Below are positions 55,119-64,000 of a stretch of DNA of 64,000 bases, piece after piece. The stretch comes from Sphingomonas sp. CFBP 8760 (GTDB taxonomy: Bacteria > Pseudomonadota > Alphaproteobacteria > Sphingomonadales > Sphingomonadaceae), in assembly GCF_014841615.1 (NCBI RefSeq), contig NZ_JACYUG010000007.1, positions 115,142 to 179,141 of the forward strand, given 5' to 3'. The first letter of the stretch is position 1. Every line of letters starts with the position of its first letter. A program made the position numbers and the translations under genes. The notes below the pieces were generated by a model, which worked only from the letters and a program-made list of their open reading frames with translations, was not told the DNA's origin and did no database searches.

Positions 55119-56324
55119 ATGGCGACCACTGCCGAGACGATTGCCGAACCCGCTCTGGTGCTGACGCCCCCCGATCCCGTCCCCACGGTGACCCCGGCGA
55201 AGGCGGCGGGGCTGGTGCCGGTGGACGAGGGCAAGCGCAGCGAACTCGACAACCGGGTCGACGGGTTCGTCGCCGATCTGGTCGCGCAGGACGTGAACTC
55301 CCCAGAATTCGGCCGCCGCGTCGACGCGATCACCGCGATGGGCGCGAAGGAGATCCGCGAGGCGGCGGGCCAGTCCAACCGCTTCCTCGACCGCCCGGTG
55401 AAGGCGATGAACGCCGACAGCGGCGTCGGCAAGGACCTGGCCGAACTGCGCCGCGTGGTCGAGGACCTCGACCCGGGGAAGAAGGGCAGCCTGACCGCGC
55501 CGCAGAAGCTGTTCGGGATCATCCCGTTCGGCAACAAGATGCGCGATTACTTCGACGGCTACAAATCGTCGCAGACGCATATCAGCTCGATCCTGAAGAG
55601 CCTGGCCAGCGGCAAGGACGAACTGCTGATGGACAATGCCGCGATCGATACCGAGCGGGCGAACCTGTGGGCGGCGATGGGGCGGCTGGAGCAGATGATC
55701 CACCTGTCGCGCCAGCTGGATGCGAAGCTGGAGGACACCGCCAACGACCTCGACCACAGCGACCCCGCCAAGGCGAAGGCGATCCGCGAGACCGCGCTGT
55801 TCTATACCCGCCAGCGCACGCAGGACCTGCTGACCCAGATGGCGGTGACGGTGCAGGGCTATCTGGCGCTGGACCTGGTGAAGAAGAACAATGTCGAGCT
55901 GGTGAAGGGCGTCGACCGCGCATCGACCACGACGGTCGCGGCGCTGCGCACCGCCGTCACCGTCGCGCAGGCGCTGACCAACCAGAAACTGGTGCTGGAA
56001 CAGATCACGCAGCTGAACACCACCACCGCCAACATCATCGAATCGACCGGCCGCCTGCTGAAGGAGAACACCGCGCGCATCCACGAACAGGCCGCCAGCG
56101 CGACGATCCCGCTGGAAACGCTGCAACGCGCGTTCCAGAACATCTACGACACGATGGACGCGATCGACACGTTCAAGCTGAAGGCGCTCGATTCGATGAA
56201 GACCACGGTCAACACGCTGGGCAACGAGGTGGAGAAGTCGCGCGGCTATATCGCCCGCGCCGAGGGGGCGGCGCAGGGCGCGTTGAAGGGCCCGTCCGAC
56301 CAGTTCAAGCTGGAGTCGCTGTAA
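55119..56324 (+). CDS. Toxic anion resistance protein, TelA family
   Basis: This is a 401-residue helical, cytosolic protein of the TelA/YaaN family, linked to tellurite or other oxyanion resistance and envelope stress. Family segments are NPFGNKMRDYFDGYKSSQTHI-like FGNKMRDYFDGYKSSQTHIS, LWAAMGRLEQMIHLSRQLD and TFKLKALDSMKTTVNTLGNE. Long amphipathic helices suggest coiled coils. The ATG at 55119 follows GGAGGG. The next gene encodes a membrane protein like XpaC, as in the Bacillus xpaC-yaaN pair. Confidence 0.9.
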   Translation: MATTAETIAEPALVLTPPDPVPTVTPAKAAGLVPVDEGKRSELDNRVDGFVADLVAQDVNSPEFGRRVDAITAMGAKEIREAAGQSNRFLDRPVKAMNADSGVGKDLAELRRVVEDLDPGKKGSLTAPQKLFGIIPFGNKMRDYFDGYKSSQTHISSILKSLASGKDELLMDNAAIDTERANLWAAMGRLEQMIHLSRQLDAKLEDTANDLDHSDPAKAKAIRETALFYTRQRTQDLLTQMAVTVQGYLALDLVKKNNVELVKGVDRASTTTVAALRTAVTVAQALTNQKLVLEQITQLNTTTANIIESTGRLLKENTARIHEQAASATIPLETLQRAFQNIYDTMDAIDTFKLKALDSMKTTVNTLGNEVEKSRGYIARAEGAAQGALKGPSDQFKLESL

Positions 56325-56328
56325 CGCC

Positions 56329-57042
56329 ATGAGCGATGTCGACGATGCGATCGCCGCGGCGCGATCCAGCTGGTCGCGGATCGCCGATCCCGGCCCCGCC
56401 ATGCCCGATCGCGCGCCGCGCCGGGCGGGGCAGGGCGCGCGCCGGCTGAAACGCATCGCCGCCGCGGTGATCGCGATCCTGATCGCGGCGTTCGTCGCGG
56501 GCATCGTGACCCCGATCGGCATCATGGGGGTGTTCCTGACGATCGTCGCGATACTGGCGGTGACGGTGGCGATCGCGGTGTGGCCGACCACCGCCGATCG
56601 CCCGCTGCCGCCGCCCGAGAAGCTGCGGACGCTGGACCTGAAGGCGCTGCCCGCGCAGACCGAGCGGTGGCTGCAGGCGCAGCGCCGCAGCCTGCCCGCC
56701 CCCGCGCAACACCTGATCGACCGGATCGCGGAGCGGTTGCGCACGCTGTCGCCGCAACTGGCGCGGGTCGACCCGGCGGGCGAGAGCGCGGACGAGATCC
56801 GTCGCCTGATCGGCGAACAATTGCCCGCCTTCGTCGACGATTACGCGCGCGTGCCGACGACGTTGCGCACCACCGAACGCGGCGGCCGCACCCCGGATGC
56901 GGCGCTGTCCGACGGGCTGGGCGTGATCGAGCGCGAGATCGCGGCGATGACCGAGCGGCTGGCGCAGGGGGACCTGGACAGCCTGCAGACGCGGGGGCGG
57001 TATCTGGAACTGAAGTACAGCGGCGACGACCCGGCGGGCTAG
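56329..57042 (+). CDS. XpaC-like membrane protein paired with TelA
   Basis: This is a 237-residue protein. A basic N-terminus is followed by two closely spaced membrane helices (about residues 43-86) and a C-terminal cytosolic helical domain with EQLPAFVDDYARVPTTLR and GVIEREIAAMTERLAQGD. This layout resembles the XpaC family, which occurs next to TelA homologues in other bacteria. Sequence recognition is moderate and depends partly on context. It begins 4 bases after the TelA stop codon. Confidence 0.6.
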   Translation: MSDVDDAIAAARSSWSRIADPGPAMPDRAPRRAGQGARRLKRIAAAVIAILIAAFVAGIVTPIGIMGVFLTIVAILAVTVAIAVWPTTADRPLPPPEKLRTLDLKALPAQTERWLQAQRRSLPAPAQHLIDRIAERLRTLSPQLARVDPAGESADEIRRLIGEQLPAFVDDYARVPTTLRTTERGGRTPDAALSDGLGVIEREIAAMTERLAQGDLDSLQTRGRYLELKYSGDDPAG

Positions 57043-57073
57043 AACCGGATGATATCTGGTTGAACCGGATGTT

Positions 57074-57151
57074 CGTCATTGCGAGCGGAGCGAAGCAATC
57101 CAGGGCGTCCTGGTCCGGCGCTGGATTGCTTCGCTACGCTCGCAATAACGG
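57074..57151. repeat. Dispersed palindrome, family A, paired copy
   Basis: CGTCATTGCGAGCGGAGCG and CGCTACGCTCGCAATAACG are opposed arms around TCCAGGGCGTCCTGG. Confidence 0.9.
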
Positions 57152-57311
57152 ATGGGGTCAGACCAATGTCATCCCGCTCCAAGGCGGGCGGGCCGGGTCG
57201 GGCACGGTTCGGTTTCGCGGGTGGCGCCCCGGCAGGCGGTGCCTGCCATCGCGGAAAGTCGCACGGAAAGTCACGAAAGTCGCATCCTACAGGGGTGCGG
57301 GCGGACCGGGG

Positions 57312-57606
57312 CGGGGGCATGGCTGCGACGGCGCGTGCCGTCGTTGCGCTACCCTTCGTTCCCCGTCGCCGTTGCATCCGATCCCCCCCGCGCCGCGCCG
57401 GTGGAAGCGGCGACCGACGGGATTTACCGGATCGCGATCGTGTAGGACAGATCGTGTGGGGCAAGCGCGTTAGTCATGCTGCGTCGGTGATGGACGGATG
57501 CCGTGCCATCGTTGTGGCCGTTATCGCGGGCGTAGCGAAGCAGTCCAGAGCGTCACGCGCCGGGCTCTGGATTGCTTCGCTGCGCTCGCCATGACGGAAG
57601 TGAGGG
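57312..57606. repeat. ~300-base tandem repeat, copy 1
   Basis: Shares CATGGCTGCGACGGCGCGTG (57318), GACGGGATTTACCGG, TGTAGGACAGATCGTG and the closing family A palindrome with copy 2 at a period of about 303 bases. Differences are scattered substitutions. Confidence 0.85.
57520..57597. repeat. Dispersed palindrome, family A, inside tandem copy 1
   Basis: GTTATCGCGGGCGTAGCGAAG and CTTCGCTGCGCTCGCCATGAC are diverged opposed arms (shown as cores), around CCAGAGCG...CTCTGG. Confidence 0.8.
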
Positions 57607-57614
57607 TATGGCGG

Positions 57615-57907
57615 CGGGGGCATGGCTGCGACGGCGCGTGCCGTCGTTGCGCTGCCCTTCGTTCCCCCTCGCCGGTGCATCCGATCCCCCCGCGCCGCGC
57701 CGATGGAAGCGGCGACCGACGGGATTTACCGGACCGCGATCGTGTAGGACAGATCGTGCGGGGTCGGCGCGTTGGTCATCCCGCGTCGGTGATGGACGGA
57801 TGTGGCGCCATCGATCCGGCCGTCATCGCGGGCGCAACGAAGCAATCCGGGGTTCGGCGCGCGACGCTCTGGATTGCTTTGCGGCGCTCGCAATGACGGA
57901 GGTGGGG
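57615..57907. repeat. ~300-base tandem repeat, copy 2
   Basis: Starts CATGGCTGCGACGGCGCGTG at 57621 and ends with a family A palindrome and ATGACGGAGGTGGGG, matching copy 1. Confidence 0.85.
57821..57899. repeat. Dispersed palindrome, family A, inside tandem copy 2
   Basis: CGTCATCGCGGGCGCAACG and CGGCGCTCGCAATGACG are opposed arms, more diverged than other copies. Confidence 0.8.
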
Positions 57908-57958
57908 GCAGGTGCGGGTAGGGCGGGTCGGGAAGTCCGTGCCCGACCCGCCCGCCGG

Positions 57959-58669
57959 TCAGAAGCGGAAGGCCGTCCCGACATAGACCGCCTGGCTGTC
58001 GCGCCGGACGTCGGTCTGGGTCAGCCGGTCACGATCCGAGCGGTAGCGGACGCCGGCGGTGACATCGATGTTGCGCGTCAGCGAATAGGCGCCGCCGAGA
58101 TCGACCGAATAGCTGGGCAGCACCGTGACCGCGCGGGGCGTATCCGCCAGCGGCCGGTCGGTCGCCGCCTTCACCCGGCCGCTGAACCGGGTGCCGGTGT
58201 AGCTGACCGCCAGATCGGCCGCCTCGCGCCCGCCGGGCTGGGTGGCGAGATCGACGCGGCTGACGTCGCTGGCGATCGCGAATCGCTTCCACCCCAGCGC
58301 GACGCCGAGATTGTAGGAGATCGGGGTCAGCCCCACGGTGTTGTCGGAGACGACGCTGCGGGTCGAGACGGCGCGGTTGGTGCGGGCGCGCACCGCCACC
58401 GTCACCGCGCGGGTATCGCGTCGGGCCTCGGCAGGGGTGAAGCGGAATTCGCTGCCGCTGCCGGCGTCGAAACCGCCGCGCGCGAGCAGCGCCGCCAGCC
58501 GCGGATCGCCCGCCGCCGGGGTGAAGCCACCGATGCTGCGGACCTGCTGGCGGGGTGCGGGCACCTTGGCCGATTGCTTGTCGAGCGCGGCGAAGGCGGG
58601 CGCGACGAGCGCGCAGGCGGCCATGGTGGCCCCCGCTGCGATCCCGACGATGATACGCCCCGTTTTCAT
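57959..58669 (-). CDS. Exported outer-membrane-like protein of unknown function
   Basis: This is a 236-residue protein. A signal peptide (cleavage near APAFAALD, residue 28) is followed by a low-complexity region. A C-terminal half has alternating strands (GVALGWKRFAIASDVSR, YSVDLGGAYSLTRNIDVTAGVRY) and ends in AFRF, a final Phe as in outer-membrane barrels. It resembles small sphingomonad porin-like proteins but no named family was identified. GGGAG precedes the ATG at 58669. Confidence 0.75.
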   Translation of the reverse strand: MKTGRIIVGIAAGATMAACALVAPAFAALDKQSAKVPAPRQQVRSIGGFTPAAGDPRLAALLARGGFDAGSGSEFRFTPAEARRDTRAVTVAVRARTNRAVSTRSVVSDNTVGLTPISYNLGVALGWKRFAIASDVSRVDLATQPGGREAADLAVSYTGTRFSGRVKAATDRPLADTPRAVTVLPSYSVDLGGAYSLTRNIDVTAGVRYRSDRDRLTQTDVRRDSQAVYVGTAFRF

Positions 58670-58921
58670 TACCACTCCCGGCCGGTCCTGACTGAACCTT
58701 CGCCCGAACATCAGCTAGCATGATTCGATCCGCCGCCGCCATCAGGCCAGTACCAATTTGTCAGACCTGTTGCATCAGACACACAGCCCTGGATATCGCG
58801 CGCTGCGCCCGGCGCCGATCGGCGCCGTCGGATGACACCCGCATCGCCCGCACGCTGCTTGCGGGGCCGCACCGGCCCCTGTAGAGGCGTAGATCGCCAT
58901 TTTCCCGCAGGATCAACGCCC

Positions 58922-59368
58922 ATGCCCCGCCGTTTTGCCGCCCCCGTCGCGATCGCGCTGGGGCTCGTCGCCTCGCTGTCCCTGTCCGCGTGCGCGGGCA
59001 AGGCCGATCGTCCCAAGAGCGATCTCGCCGCGTCCAAGGTCACCACGATCGGCGTCAACAGCTATCTGTGGCGCGCCACGCTCGACACGCTGTCGTTCAT
59101 GCCGCTGGTGCAGACCGATTCCAACGGCGGGGTCATCGTGACCGACTGGTACGTCAATCCGCAGAGCCCGACCGAGCGGATGAAGGTGACGGTGACGATC
59201 CTCGACCAGGACCTGCGCGCCGATGCGATCCGCGTCGCCGCGCTGCGCGAGACCAGCCGTGGCGGCCAGTGGATCGCCGCCCCCGTGCAGGCGGCCACCA
59301 CGCAGAAGCTGGAGGACCTGATCCTGACCCGCGCCCGCGACCTGCGCCGTTCCTCGGTCGCCGGCTGA
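58922..59368 (+). CDS. DUF3576 lipoprotein
   Basis: This is a 148-residue protein. The lipobox is LSLSACAGK, giving a lipid-anchored mature protein. The family core is IGVNSYLWRATLDTLSFMPLVQTD and VIVTDWYVNPQSPTERMKVTV, shown in parts. The last segment TTQKLEDLILTRARDLR is typical. The function is unknown; DUF3576 genes sit upstream of leuS in many alphaproteobacteria, as here. Confidence 0.88.
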   Translation: MPRRFAAPVAIALGLVASLSLSACAGKADRPKSDLAASKVTTIGVNSYLWRATLDTLSFMPLVQTDSNGGVIVTDWYVNPQSPTERMKVTVTILDQDLRADAIRVAALRETSRGGQWIAAPVQAATTQKLEDLILTRARDLRRSSVAG

Positions 59369-59374
59369 TCGGGC

Positions 59375-61879
59375 ATGACGGGTACGCGGTTCAACGCGCG
59401 GACGGCCGATGCGCACTGGCAGGCGGTATGGGACGAACGCGGCACCTTCGTCGCCGACGACCATAGCGCCAAACCGCGCGCCTATGTGCTGGAGATGTTC
59501 CCCTATCCATCGGGGAAGATCCATATGGGGCACGTCCGCAACTACACGATGGGCGACGTGCTGGCCCGGTTCCGCCGGATGACCGGGCACGAGGTGCTGC
59601 ACCCGATGGGCTGGGACGCCTTCGGGATGCCCGCCGAGAACGCCGCGATGGAAAAGGGCGTGCATCCGGGCAACTGGACCCGCGCCAACATCGCCGCGAT
59701 GAAGGCGCAGCTGAAGCGGCTGGGCTTCGCGCTCGACTGGAGCCGCGAACTGGCGACGTGCGAGCCGGATTATTACGGCCACGAACAGGCGCTGTTCCTC
59801 GACCTGCTGGCCGGCGGGCTGGTCTATCGCAAGGAATCCTCGGTCAACTGGGACCCGGTCGACATGACCGTGCTGGCCAACGAGCAGGTGATCGACGGGC
59901 GCGGCTGGCGATCGGGCGCGGTGGTCGAGAAGCGCAAGCTTAACCAGTGGTTCCTGAAGATCACCGATTTCGCCGACGAGCTGCTCGACGGGCTGGCGAG
60001 CCTTGACCAGTGGCCCGACAAGGTGCGGCTGATGCAGGAGAACTGGATCGGGCGGAGCAAGGGGCTGACGTTTAGGTTCGATCCGCTGGCGCCGCTGACC
60101 GAGGCGATCGAGGTCTATTCCACGCGGCCCGATACGATCTTCGGCGCCAGCTTCGTCGCGATCGCCGCCGATCACCCGATCGCGCGCGAGGTCGCGGCCC
60201 GCGATCCGGAGGCGGCCGCCTTCATCGAACGCTGCAAGCAGGGCGGCACCACCGCCGCCGAGCTGGAGACGCAGGAAAAGCTGGGCTTCGACACCGGGTA
60301 CGCGGTGCTGCACCCGTTCGACGGCGGCTGGACGCTGCCCGTCTACATCGCGAATTTCGTGCTGATGGAGTACGGCACCGGCGCAGTGATGGGCGTGCCC
60401 GCGCACGACCAGCGCGATCTGGATTTCGCGCGGAAATACGGCCTCGACGTGACGCGGGTGGTGTCGGACGGCGAGGTGGTCGCCCCGGTGTTCGAGGGCG
60501 ACACCGCGCATACCGGCTCCGGCGCGATCGTGAATTCGCGCTTCCTCGACGGGCTGTCGATCGAGGACGCGAAGGCCACCGTCATCGCGCGTGCCGAATC
60601 GGAAGGCTGGGGCACCGGTTCCACCGTGTTCCGCCTGCGCGACTGGGGCGTCAGCCGCCAGCGTTACTGGGGCACGCCGATCCCGATCGTCCACTGCGCG
60701 GCGTGCGGCGTGGTGCCGGTGCCGCACGAGCAACTGCCGGTGGTGCTGCCCGACGACGTGTCGTTCGCGATCCCCGGCAACCCGCTCGACCGGCATCCGA
60801 CGTGGAAGCATGTCGCCTGCCCGTCCTGCGGCGCGGCGGCGGTGCGCGAGACCGACACGCTCGACACCTTCGTCGATTCGTCGTGGTATTTCATCCGCTT
60901 CGCCAGCCAGCCCGATGACCGGCCGTTCGACCGCGCGATCGCGGAGCAGTGGCTGCCGGTCGGCCAGTATATCGGCGGGGTCGAGCACGCGATCCTCCAC
61001 CTGCTCTATGCGCGGTTCTGGACGCGCGCCCTCCGCCACATCGGCAAGCTCGACATCGCCGAGCCGTTCGCCGGCCTGTTCACGCAAGGCATGGTGACGC
61101 ACGAGACGTACAGGTCCGACGACAACCGCTGGCTGTCGCCCGAGGAGGTCGACGCCGGCACCGAGATCGCGACCGGCAAACCCGTGACCATCGGCCGCGT
61201 CGAGAAGATGTCGAAGTCGAAGAAGAACACGGTCGATCCCGAACCGATCGTCGACCAGTACGGCGCCGATGCGGTCCGCTGGTTCATGCTGTCCGACAGC
61301 CCGCCCGAACGCGACCTGCCCTGGTCGGAGGCGGGGATCGAGGGGGCGTGGCGCTTCGTGCAGCGGTTGTGGCGGCTGTTCGGCAGCGAACCGGGTGCGG
61401 GGGGCGAGGATGTGCCGCTGCGCAAGCTGGCGCACCGCACCACCGCCGGCGTCGCCGAGGCGATCGAGGGGTTGCAGTTCAACAAGGCGGTGGCGCTGCT
61501 CTACACGCTGGCCGGCGCCCTGGAGAAGGCGGCACCGTCGCGCGACCGGCACGACGCGATCGCGACGCTGCTCCGCCTGGCCGCGCCGATGGTGCCGCAT
61601 ATCGCCGAGGAGGCATGGACCGCCGCCGGCCATGACGGGCTGGTCGCGGATGCCGCCTGGCCCGTGGTCGATCCGGCGATGCTGGTCGACGACGAGGTGA
61701 CGATCGCGATCCAGATCAACGGCAAGCTGCGCGACACCATCACCGTGGCCAAGGGCATGGCGAAGGACGAGCTGGAGGCCGCCGCGCTCGCCGCCGACAA
61801 GGTGGTGCGCGCGCTGGAGGGCAAGGCGCCACGCAAGGTGATCGTCGTGCCCGACCGCCTCGTGAACATCGTCGCATGA
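59375..61879 (+). CDS. leuS: Leucyl-tRNA synthetase
   Basis: This is an 834-residue class I synthetase. The HIGH motif appears as HMGH within [18 protein letters not shown], the CP1 editing domain has the [11 protein letters not shown] segment, and the KMSKS loop is KMSKSKKN near residue 611. The C-terminal anticodon-binding part ends in [19 protein letters not shown]. It starts 7 bases after the DUF3576 stop and overlaps the alternative lptE start. Confidence 0.97.
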   Translation: MTGTRFNARTADAHWQAVWDERGTFVADDHSAKPRAYVLEMFPYPSGKIHMGHVRNYTMGDVLARFRRMTGHEVLHPMGWDAFGMPAENAAMEKGVHPGNWTRANIAAMKAQLKRLGFALDWSRELATCEPDYYGHEQALFLDLLAGGLVYRKESSVNWDPVDMTVLANEQVIDGRGWRSGAVVEKRKLNQWFLKITDFADELLDGLASLDQWPDKVRLMQENWIGRSKGLTFRFDPLAPLTEAIEVYSTRPDTIFGASFVAIAADHPIAREVAARDPEAAAFIERCKQGGTTAAELETQEKLGFDTGYAVLHPFDGGWTLPVYIANFVLMEYGTGAVMGVPAHDQRDLDFARKYGLDVTRVVSDGEVVAPVFEGDTAHTGSGAIVNSRFLDGLSIEDAKATVIARAESEGWGTGSTVFRLRDWGVSRQRYWGTPIPIVHCAACGVVPVPHEQLPVVLPDDVSFAIPGNPLDRHPTWKHVACPSCGAAAVRETDTLDTFVDSSWYFIRFASQPDDRPFDRAIAEQWLPVGQYIGGVEHAILHLLYARFWTRALRHIGKLDIAEPFAGLFTQGMVTHETYRSDDNRWLSPEEVDAGTEIATGKPVTIGRVEKMSKSKKNTVDPEPIVDQYGADAVRWFMLSDSPPERDLPWSEAGIEGAWRFVQRLWRLFGSEPGAGGEDVPLRKLAHRTTAGVAEAIEGLQFNKAVALLYTLAGALEKAAPSRDRHDAIATLLRLAAPMVPHIAEEAWTAAGHDGLVADAAWPVVDPAMLVDDEVTIAIQINGKLRDTITVAKGMAKDELEAAALAADKVVRALEGKAPRKVIVVPDRLVNIVA

Positions 61880-61890
61880 AAAGGGGGGGC

Positions 61891-62448
61891 ATGAGGACGC
61901 CCGCCCTGCTGCTCGCCGCCACGCTGGTGCTCGCCGGCTGCGGTCTGCGCCCGCTCTACGGCGGCGGGTCGAACGGCGCGGTCGCGTCCGCGCTGACGCA
62001 GGTCGAGGTCGGGCCGGTCGAGGGCAAGGCGGGCTGGCTGGTCGCCAATGCGCTGCGCGACCGGCTGGGCGCCAGCGGCAGCGCGCGTTACCGGCTCGAC
62101 ATCCGGCTCGACGACCAGATCCAGGGGCTGGGCGTGCGCCGCGACGACAGCGTCACCCGCGAACGCCGCACGTTGCGCGCGCGGTACCAGCTGGTCGATC
62201 TGGCGGACGGGGCGGTGCTGGTCGATGCGACCGCCGGGTCGGACGCGGGGATCGATGTCGTCCAGTCCGAATATGCGACGATCGCGGCGGAGAACACCGC
62301 GCTCGAACGCCTGTCGGGCATCGTCGCGGACGAGATCGTCGCCAGCATTGCGCTGTATGCGCAGCGCCGGGCCGCGGCGCCCGCCGTTCCCGCCGCCGCG
62401 CCGACCGCCCTGCCGGCCACCACGCCGGCTCCCGCGCCGGTACGGTGA
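61891..62448 (+). CDS. lptE: LPS assembly lipoprotein LptE
   Basis: This is a 185-residue outer-membrane lipoprotein that plugs the LptD barrel. The signal peptide ends in LVLAGCGLRPLYGG, which has the lipobox and the LRPLYG motif typical of alphaproteobacterial LptE. The C-terminus is a Pro/Ala tail. The ATG at 61891 follows a G-rich stretch; an in-frame ATG at 61876 overlaps the leuS stop (ATGA) and is also possible. It is coupled to holA. Confidence 0.88.
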   Translation: MRTPALLLAATLVLAGCGLRPLYGGGSNGAVASALTQVEVGPVEGKAGWLVANALRDRLGASGSARYRLDIRLDDQIQGLGVRRDDSVTRERRTLRARYQLVDLADGAVLVDATAGSDAGIDVVQSEYATIAAENTALERLSGIVADEIVASIALYAQRRAAAPAVPAAAPTALPATTPAPAPVR

Positions 62449-63458
62449 AGGCGAACGCCAACCAGATCAGGCAGGCGCTGGCCGCGCCGCGGCTGCGTTT
62501 CTACCTGCTCCACGGCCCCGACGATTCGGGGGCCGCCGCGCTGGCGACGATCCTGGCACAGGCGATGGGCGACCGGGCGGAGCGGGTCGACCTCGATATC
62601 GCGACGCTGAAATCCGATCCCGCCCGGCTGGCCGACGAGGCCGCGTCGCTGTCGCTGTTCGGGGATGCCCGCCATATCCGCGTGACCGGGATGGGCGAGG
62701 AAAGCGTCGCGGCGGTCACCGCGCTGCTGGCGGCGGAGGCGGCGGGCAATCCGGTGGTGGCGATCGCGCCCTCGGTGAAGGCGAGCGCGAAGCTGGTGAA
62801 GCTGGCGATCGAATCACCGCTGGCGATGGCGTTCGCCTGCTACCCGCCATCCGCGCAGGATGCGGAGCGGCTGGCGGTGACGATGGCGGGCGAACAGGGC
62901 CTGCGCCTTGCCTCCGGCGTCGCGGCGCGGCTGGTGGCGGGCACCGGCGGCGACCGCGCGGTGATGGGCCGCGAGATCGACAAGCTGGCGCTGTTCCTCG
63001 ACGCCGCGCCCGATCGCCCGCACGAACTGGATCATGGCGCGCTCGACGCGATCGGCGCCGACCTCGACGAGGCGGAGGCGACCCGCGCGGTCGAGGCGCT
63101 GGTCGAGGGGCGGCCGGACCGGCTGGCCGAGGAACTGGCGCGGCTGGGCGAGGCGGGCATCTCGCCCATCCCGTGGCTGCGCCAGATCGTCCGCCGCCTC
63201 GTCGCGCTGGCGGAGATGCGCGCCGAGGTCGCGCGCGGCGAGCCGGCCGACACGGTGATGAAGCGCCACCGCGTGTTCTTCCGCGACGAGGATGCGACGG
63301 GGCGGGCGCTGCGCCGCTGGACCCCCGCGATGCTCGCCACCGCGATCGCCCGCCTGCGCGCGGCGGAACGCGGGGTGATGGCGCCGGGCAATGCCGGCCC
63401 GGTGCTGGCGGACGAGGCGGTGCTGACGCTGACCAGGGCGCTGGCGCGGCGGGGGTGA
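62445..63458 (+). CDS. holA: DNA polymerase III delta subunit
   Basis: This is a 337-residue clamp-loader subunit that opens the beta clamp. It begins FYLLHGPDDSGAAALATILAQ (split) and has SLSLFGDARHIRVTGM and the family GREIDKLALFLD. RRLVALAEMRAEVARGE falls in the C-terminal collar domain. The start is GTG at 62445, overlapping the lptE stop codon. The order leuS-lptE-holA is a widely conserved set. Confidence 0.94.
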   Translation: MKANANQIRQALAAPRLRFYLLHGPDDSGAAALATILAQAMGDRAERVDLDIATLKSDPARLADEAASLSLFGDARHIRVTGMGEESVAAVTALLAAEAAGNPVVAIAPSVKASAKLVKLAIESPLAMAFACYPPSAQDAERLAVTMAGEQGLRLASGVAARLVAGTGGDRAVMGREIDKLALFLDAAPDRPHELDHGALDAIGADLDEAEATRAVEALVEGRPDRLAEELARLGEAGISPIPWLRQIVRRLVALAEMRAEVARGEPADTVMKRHRVFFRDEDATGRALRRWTPAMLATAIARLRAAERGVMAPGNAGPVLADEAVLTLTRALARRG

Positions 63459-63523
63459 GGGGGCACCGAGGCTGGTCGTGACGGCGTCGGGCTAGCCTGT
63501 TTCTGTCGTTGTGAGCCCCCACC

Positions 63524-63602
63524 CGTCATGGCGAGCATGGCGAAGCGATCCGGAGCGTCGTGTGCCGGGCGCTGGATTGCTTCGCTGCGCTCGCCATGAC
63601 GG
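63524..63602. repeat. Dispersed palindrome, family A, paired copy
   Basis: CGTCATGGCGAGCATGGCG and CGCTGCGCTCGCCATGACG are opposed arms around GCTGGATTGC. Confidence 0.85.
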
Positions 63603-63645
63603 GAAGGGGTGGGTATGCCATCATCGCTGGCGGCGGCATCCTTCT

Positions 63646-63739
63646 GCTTCCCCGGCGGAGGCCGGGGTCCAGTTGGGGAAGGTTTGCCGTGACTTACGCC
63701 GGCCTCCCCCACTGGGCCCCGGCCTCCGCCGGGGAGGGG
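63646..63739. repeat. Dispersed inverted repeat, family C
   Basis: CCCCGGCGGAGGCCGGGGTCC and GGCCCCGGCCTCCGCCGGGG (cores) are opposed arms, the same design as at 22161-22257. Confidence 0.8.
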
Positions 63740-63886
63740 ATATTGGCTGGATGATGCGGTCTTTCCCGGAGGTTTCGCCCGCGTCGGGGTGGTCGGATCG
63801 GTCCCGTGGACGGGGCGATGGCGAAGCCGGCGTCGGACGGGTGCGGCGGGGCTGGAACGCGCTGGCATCGGCCCGCATCCCTTCCC

Positions 63887-63950
63887 GCCGTTGCGAGCAT
63901 GGCGACGCGATCCGGAGCGTCGCGTGCCGGGCGCTGGATTGCTTCGCTAG
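63887..63950. repeat. Dispersed palindrome, family A, truncated copy
   Basis: CCGTTGCGAGCATGGCG and GGATTGCTTCGC are opposed arms; the right end breaks off into TAGAGCG. Confidence 0.65.
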
Positions 63951-64000
63951 AGCGTTTTCCGGCCGACCTGAGTCGAAGGGGATTCACACGGGCGTGCTGA

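Larger units (their letters stand above)
57043..57958. other. 916-base repeat-filled gap
   Basis: No believable gene is present. It holds three family A palindromes, a ~300-base tandem duplication (57312-57606 and 57615-57907), a hairpin GGCAGGC-GGT-GCCTGCC near 57230, and three GAAAGTC units near 57254-57280. Open frames here read through the repeats and were not called. Confidence 0.75.
63459..64000. other. 542-base repeat-rich gap running to the window edge
   Basis: No gene was recognised. It contains two family A elements (63524-63602 and a truncated one at 63887-63950), one family C element, and a closing TAGAGCGTTTTCCGGCCGAC segment that looks like yet another dispersed motif. Confidence 0.7.

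Noticed and set aside
57043..57958. Several 60-380 codon frames in the repeat gap
   Set aside because: They translate the palindromic repeats (ERSEAIQ...LDCFAALAMT-type phrases), vary with copy, and have no initiation signals.
58913..61633. Very long minus-strand open frame opposite leuS
   Set aside because: It is an artefact of high GC codon bias; the product is Arg/Gly/Pro/His-rich without motifs, while the plus strand clearly encodes LeuS.

Overview
This window is 64 kb of GC-rich chromosome from an alphaproteobacterium, most likely Sphingomonas or a close relative in the Sphingomonadales. The evidence is the protein families present: three short-tailed PEPxxWA-CTERM proteins, DUF1491, DUF3576, COQ9 and MmcB family proteins, a TonB-dependent-receptor-like protein, an HWE-type histidine kinase, and a hemE/ppsR junction of the kind that holds the replication origin in Caulobacter. 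No rRNA, tRNA, CRISPR array, insertion sequence or prophage was seen. The window is mostly core chromosome.

The most informative part is the probable replication origin at about 17.67-17.95 kb, between ppsR (left, minus strand) and hemE (right, plus strand). It holds three perfect TTATCCACA DnaA boxes and five GANTC methylation sites. Genes on either side point away from it. About 7-10 kb to the right lies the segregation locus: mnmE, mnmG, rsmG, parA and parB, with one perfect parS inside rsmG and one parS-like palindrome between mnmE and mnmG.

Left to right. 1-10.2 kb: a partial M19 dipeptidase, a PEP-CTERM protein, tyrA-hisC facing a metX-GNAT-metW operon, a response regulator facing an HWE kinase, ssb, and feoAB. 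10.3-17.6 kb: mmcB with a LexA box, a cell wall hydrolase, and a long minus-strand run of DUF1491, thioesterase, ptsN, hpf, dnaQ, coaE, aroE, maf and ppsR. 17.7-32.2 kb: oriC, hemE-hemJ, rho, a TerC protein, a dienelactone hydrolase, the mnmE-mnmG-rsmG-parAB cluster, sucC and etfBA. 32.3-44.3 kb: a winged-helix regulator, an FNR/FixK-type site, a type III polyketide synthase operon (PKS, methyltransferase, flavoprotein, msrB), penicillin-binding protein 1A, a YgjP-like metallopeptidase, YcgN and SCO proteins, an ankyrin protein, COQ9, a DMT transporter and an old yellow enzyme. 44.3-51.7 kb: a second, AT-richer PEP-CTERM gene, the riboflavin operon (ribD-ribE-ribB-ribH), small membrane and lipoproteins, and typA. 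51.8-64 kb: a TonB-receptor-like protein, a third PEP-CTERM protein, a TelA/XpaC-like pair, a repeat-filled gap with a ~300-bp tandem duplication, an outer-membrane protein, DUF3576, leuS-lptE-holA, and a final repeat-rich gap.

Three families of dispersed intergenic palindromes fill most gaps. I found no clearly new defence or mobile system. The best candidates for a second look are the compact type III PKS operon near an oxygen-type regulatory palindrome, the SOS box on mmcB, the origin/parS architecture, and the tandem repeat block at 57.3-57.9 kb.
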